A stretch of DNA of 64,000 bases from Ehretia macrophylla (taxonomy: Eukaryota; Streptophyta; Magnoliopsida; Boraginales; Ehretiaceae), in the NCBI GenBank assembly GCA_037974665.1, contig CM075777.1, forward strand, positions 10,191,001-10,255,000, in the 5' to 3' direction. The notes beneath the pieces are model-generated. The model did not search any database and was not told the DNA's origin. It saw only the letters and a list, made by a program, of their open reading frames with translations. This document shows, one piece after another, positions 61,501 through 64,000 of this stretch (its first letter is position 1; each line of letters begins with the position of its first letter). The position numbers and the translations under genes are program-made.

Positions 61501-62406
61501 GCTCTTTGTTTCATATATTTTTGTGCTTAATTTCTTCCTCGTGTATTTCAAAGCCTACTTCTCTAAGTTGTATTTTACGTTTGCAGCAAGTATACATCCG
61601 GGATGCTCTTGGTTCTCCTTTGCTCCCCTCGGCCTTGATTCCTCCATATGCTGTAAGATGTCTCAGCCATTCTCTTCTATGTTTGGCAAATGAATTGTGG
61701 TTATCTGTATTTTAACCTCAAACCTGATAGTACTCATTTTTGTTATATCTTGTTGATTGCATCTTCAGCAGCCTCTTGCATGAAATGATGTGAATATATG
61801 GAAGTTGTTACTTCTCTTATGAGTTCTCTTATGTTTCGTTAGCGTAGAAAGTCTCCATAAATGAATTCTCTGATTTTGCTTCAGTTCTCAAGCGGTCTTT
61901 GTATAAAAATGCAGGTGATTCTTGCTGAAGAGAGTTACACCATCTCCAATCTGTCATTTGTTATTACTTTGGCAAGGCCTGCTCTCATATTCGATTCGAA
62001 TGCCATTTCTGCGTTGTATGCAGGTGAATTTTAAGAATATTTTCTTTTCAGGATTACATTTTGTTTTATGAAGGAACCTGTCTTGTATTCGTAGCTCACT
62101 CATAAATGTTCTCGTTGTAGGAAACACAAAGTTCGCTCAAAATTTACAAACTTATCTATTGATGAGAGATCATTACAACTTGAAGTCAGAGTTTCAGCTT
62201 GGAAAGGGCAAGGTTTGTATCTATCCTTTGCCCTTGCACGATTTGGCCGGACTTCTGTGAATGGCATAACTAAGTCATCCCTTGTTTTACTGTTGCAGAT
62301 AACGGTTAGCTGCATTGAAGATCAATCCCCGGTGGATGTGTTGTCATGTAAACATGTTTTTCTAACAGTTGGAGATTACTTTCTGAGCACAAAAGCTCAT
62401 CAGTAA
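37505..62406 (+). CDS. Cytosolic isoleucyl-tRNA synthetase, 27 exons
   Basis: Charges tRNA-Ile with isoleucine and edits mischarged Val. Exons: 37505-38038, 38740-38805, 39117-39260, 41346-41548, 44407-44572, 45977-46090, 46416-46513, 48171-48249, 49800-49958, 52026-52115, 54186-54319, 56932-57091, 57361-57444, 57634-57846, 58042-58167, 58638-58775, 58902-59005, 59103-59166, 59879-59967, 60050-60191, 60755-60818, 60908-60975, 61120-61242, 61587-61652, 61915-62023, 62121-62212, 62299-62406; sum 3537 nt, 1178 aa, the usual length for the eukaryotic cytosolic enzyme. HYGH is at 56-59, editing-site [10 protein letters not shown] at 226-235 and [10 protein letters not shown] at 350-359, FWGTPLPVW at 489-497, [11 protein letters not shown] at 555-565, KMSKR at 629-633, and the anticodon-binding region from about 710 on. 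A Lys/Ser-rich linker (271-298) interrupts the editing domain. No transit peptide, hence cytosolic. All acceptors are AG and all donors GT except intron 10 (GA). The GTG-initiated upstream extension is not used; the ATG at 37505 is the first in the leader. Confidence 0.95.
38039..38739 (+). other. IleRS intron 1
   Basis: Begins GTTCGG, ends ATTTGCAG. Single-copy-looking AT-rich DNA, nothing else seen. Confidence 0.85.
39261..41345 (+). other. IleRS intron 3 with a 107-bp tandem duplication
   Basis: GTTAGT...CAAATAG. Two direct copies start at 40803 and 40910 with the landmarks TCTGAAATAC, CCAGATGA, TTCAAGCATTAA and GATCTGGGCATAAATTCCTA. The rest is AT-rich and has no recognisable element. 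Confidence 0.85.
41549..44406 (+). other. IleRS intron 4
   Basis: Longest intron (2858 bp), GTGAGC...CACTGCAG. Its 3' part (43560-44320) is rich in GATTC/GAATC words (TGTGAATCGTAATGG, GCGATTCATTGC, GCGAATCATAC), which may be a degraded MITE. The 121-codon ORF at 43952 shows no family resemblance. Confidence 0.8.
44573..45976 (+). other. IleRS intron 5 with possible LTR remnant
   Basis: GTTTGT...TTTATAG. 45360-45760 contains GACAGTTAACAAGAGTTAAC, CAGTTAGTTATAGG and a TGGTATCTATTACC word, resembling the LTR/PBS of the copia fragment in intron 11, but too degraded to delimit. A (TA)n/CATG microsatellite lies at 45885-45935. Confidence 0.55.
46514..48170 (+). other. IleRS intron 7
   Basis: GTATGT...TGTCCAG. 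No element or RNA gene recognised. Confidence 0.8.
48250..49799 (+). other. IleRS intron 8 with GATTC-rich patch
   Basis: GTTGAA...GGAACAG. 48635-48725 repeats GATTCGATATGATTC, CGATTCAGGATGATTC and ATGATTCACAATT, similar in style to the intron 4 patch and suggestive of a shared small repeat. Confidence 0.6.
49959..52025 (+). other. IleRS intron 9 with microsatellites
   Basis: GTTTGT...ATGTGCAG. It contains a (GT)n then GGGAGGGAGAGAG run at 51135-51190, a poly-T/ATTT stretch at 51790-51850 and (GTTT)n at 51893-51918 close to the acceptor. Confidence 0.85.
52116..54185 (+). other. IleRS intron 10 with non-canonical GA donor
   Basis: If the conserved protein is restored without loss or gain, exon 10 ends at 52115 and the intron begins GAAAGAGC, one base (T to A at +2) from a good GTAAGAGC donor. 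The acceptor CTGTTCAG at 54178-54185 is normal. In-frame alternatives are a GT donor at 52107 (loses three residues) and a GC donor at 52122 (adds two residues). Confidence 0.8.
54320..56931 (+). other. IleRS intron 11, hosting a copia fragment
   Basis: GTCAGT...TTTTGCAG, 2612 bp. About 54781-55660 is retrotransposon-derived (next entry). The part from about 56050 to 56931 shows no recognised feature. Confidence 0.85.
54781..55705 (+). mobile_element. Copia LTR, leader and gag fragment in IleRS intron 11
   Basis: The LTR-like part 54781-54965 contains a perfect 22-bp palindrome at 54795-54816 and TATAAATACTTG (54875 region). It is followed by TGGTATCATAGAGCC (54966-54980), a degenerate initiator-Met primer binding site. 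A leader with GAAGCTT-rich words follows. Gag-like coding runs from about 55305 ([32 protein letters not shown]). A 39-bp tandem duplication lies at 55576-55653. No pol or 3' LTR seen; the 3' limit is uncertain. Confidence 0.65.
59167..59878 (+). other. IleRS intron 18
   Basis: GTCTGT...TTGCAG. No element recognised. Confidence 0.85.
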
Positions 62407-62720
62407 TTTTCTTCCCCTTTGTCCTCTTCATATGCCGGGCGGGCAAGAGAAACTACAGGAAGAAAAAACACTGGCCTGCTGAATCATATATCTGATGACA
62501 TACATTTATTGCAACCATTGTATGTCCAGGCTATTCCCCCCCCCCTCCCTCTCTCTTGGGGTTTCCCTAGTCGACATAGCGAAAATGTGCTTTGATCATT
62601 GTTTAAATTTGTAGTTGTTAGGACCAATTTGGTGTTTGACAGCAACTTTACACCTCTGGGAATTTCATTTGTATGAAATCAATTTTGTTGTAATTTAAGG
62701 TCTATTTTGGGTGGATTCAG
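62407..62720 (+). other. Probable IleRS 3' UTR
   Basis: Follows the TAA at 62404-62406. T-rich with a C-rich run near 62537. No clear AATAAA is visible, so the poly-A site is a guess (TTGTAATTTAAGG near 62690 could belong to it). Confidence 0.4.
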
Positions 62721-64000
62721 ATTTCTCCGTTTGCTCAACCCTAGCTATGAGCACCATTAAAATTATATTTTAGAGTTTTTGCTACGATTCCACATCTCGA
62801 GGTCGGAATGGGATTGGGTATTTTCACATCTCATCGTAATGCCCGGTTTGTTTGGAAGTAGATTTTTTGATATTAAGAATATAATATTTCATACAGAGCT
62901 TATACAACCACCTCTTTTAGCACGTTAACCCTTTAAATTTGTTTTTTTTTTTTTTTTTCTAAGTTTGCTTCCAAATTGAATTTGCTTTGGTTGTTCGTTT
63001 TCGCTAGCAAATAACTTTGTCTTTTTCGTTTTACATCGCTACATTCTTATTATTTGAATTTGCTCGTTCAACAATGAATTTCACTTTTGCATTTGGTATG
63101 GACAAATCTACTTTTTAAATTGTGGGGGGCGTCGAACCCTCCAGTAATTTCATTTCTACTTTTTAAATTGTGGGGGGCGTCGAACCCTCCAGTAATTTCA
63201 TAAAATGCTGTAAAGTATTTCAATATTTTTGGTTTAAAAGGATTTTGCTCCTATTGAGCCTTTATATCTCCACTATTTTTTATTTTTAAAATTACTTAAT
63301 ATTTATTGATAAAATATTTTAAATTTTCCCTTGTTACTTGAGGTTTCATGCTTATAGTATTTCCACAACTCGTTTGCAATGGGATTTTGGATGGGGGGTG
63401 AATTTTCAAAAGGTGTAAAGAAGATTCCAATAGTCATGGCAAAAAAGAGGAGAATGGTATCCTGACTTATGCAATGTTAAGATAATTCTTATAATTTATG
63501 AGGTTGAACATGGGACTAACCACTTTCTTTGATTCTTTAATTTTTTTTTTTTTTTGCTGGATGATTCTTTAATTCTTTGATTTTGAAAGAAATTTGACAC
63601 GAATTAAAGAATTTGAATGAGCATTTATTGTTTGTTGTCACTCTTGCACAAGGCTTCTAGAAATAGTAGGGTGCAGTGCCTAGTGTTAGAATATAATAAG
63701 TTAAATAATAAATTCATCTCCAACAGTTTAAATTTTTAAATAAGATGATCATTTAACACCTAAGCTCCCTTTGTTGCAAAATATTTTTTTGAAAGATATT
63801 TCTCTATAATACCGTAAAATTAGTCAATTATAAAATATTTTTCAGTCAAAGAAAAATATTTAGTTAAAAAGAGTGAAAAATATTTTTATCTCTTTTGAGA
63901 AACAAAAATATTTTTCACTCAATAACCCTACCTTCACCCACTCCAACCCAACCTCAGTCCTGTCATATTTTCATTTAGTTATTATTAATTAATTTAATAA
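62721..64000. other. AT-rich 3' flank, no gene seen
   Basis: No ORF with family resemblance, no RNA gene. It contains a 48-bp tandem duplication (63107) and homopolymer tracts (T at 62942-62959 and 63541-63555). Confidence 0.5.
63107..63201. repeat. 48-bp tandem duplication, near-perfect
   Basis: Two copies starting TCTACTTTTTAAATTG at 63107 and 63155, each containing GTGGGGGGCGTCGAACCCTC and ending AGTAATTTCAT. I see no difference over about 46 bp, so the duplication is recent. Confidence 0.9.

Overview
This is a nuclear chromosome segment from a flowering plant. It is AT-rich, its coding exons are split by typical plant GT-AG introns, and it is full of plant-type Ty1/copia, LINE, hAT and Mutator-like elements. 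A eudicot, perhaps an asterid, fits the overall character, but nothing in the sequence fixes the species.

The one clear cellular gene is the cytosolic isoleucyl-tRNA synthetase (IleRS) on the + strand, ATG at 37505 to stop at 62406. I could follow it through 27 exons that join to a 3537-nt reading frame (1178 codons plus stop). The frame carries the HIGH-type (HYGH), editing-domain, KMSKR and anticodon-binding blocks in the correct order. The single anomaly is intron 10, whose 5' splice site reads GA where GT is expected.

Left of the gene, 1-37158 is a stack of nested mobile elements. 228-939: short non-autonomous hAT element with a perfect 8-bp target duplication. 1587-6932: a second, Ac-like hAT element, itself split by a probable 3.9-kb solo LTR (2616-6505). 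7165-9973: unclassified A-rich repeat-like DNA. 9974-15524: decayed full-length copia element on the - strand. 15600-18740: truncated + strand copia with a 5'-truncated LINE inside its gag. 18960-20570: - strand copia remnant. 20705-22807: Mutator-like element with a perfect 9-bp target duplication that carries a spliced-looking gene fragment (Pack-MULE-like). 22957-37158: + strand copia element whose 3' LTR ends about 350 bp before the IleRS start codon. This last element was interrupted by a young 9.8-kb SIRE/Maximus-like copia (23713-33511, - strand), with 1.5-kb LTRs, a perfect GAGTG target duplication and intact RT/RNase H. That element also carries an additional 355-codon ORF between pol and its 3' LTR, preceded by a leader that looks like a cellular promoter/5' UTR.

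Right of the gene, 62407-64000 holds the 3' UTR and AT-rich DNA with a recent 48-bp tandem duplication. IleRS introns hold a copia fragment (intron 11), a possible LTR remnant (intron 5), tandem duplications and microsatellites.

The best candidates for something new are the additional ORF with its own upstream module in the SIRE-like element, the amplified FPEVN-codon array in the copia gag, the Pack-MULE cargo, the non-GT donor in an essential gene, and the copia 3' LTR placed as a potential promoter for that gene.
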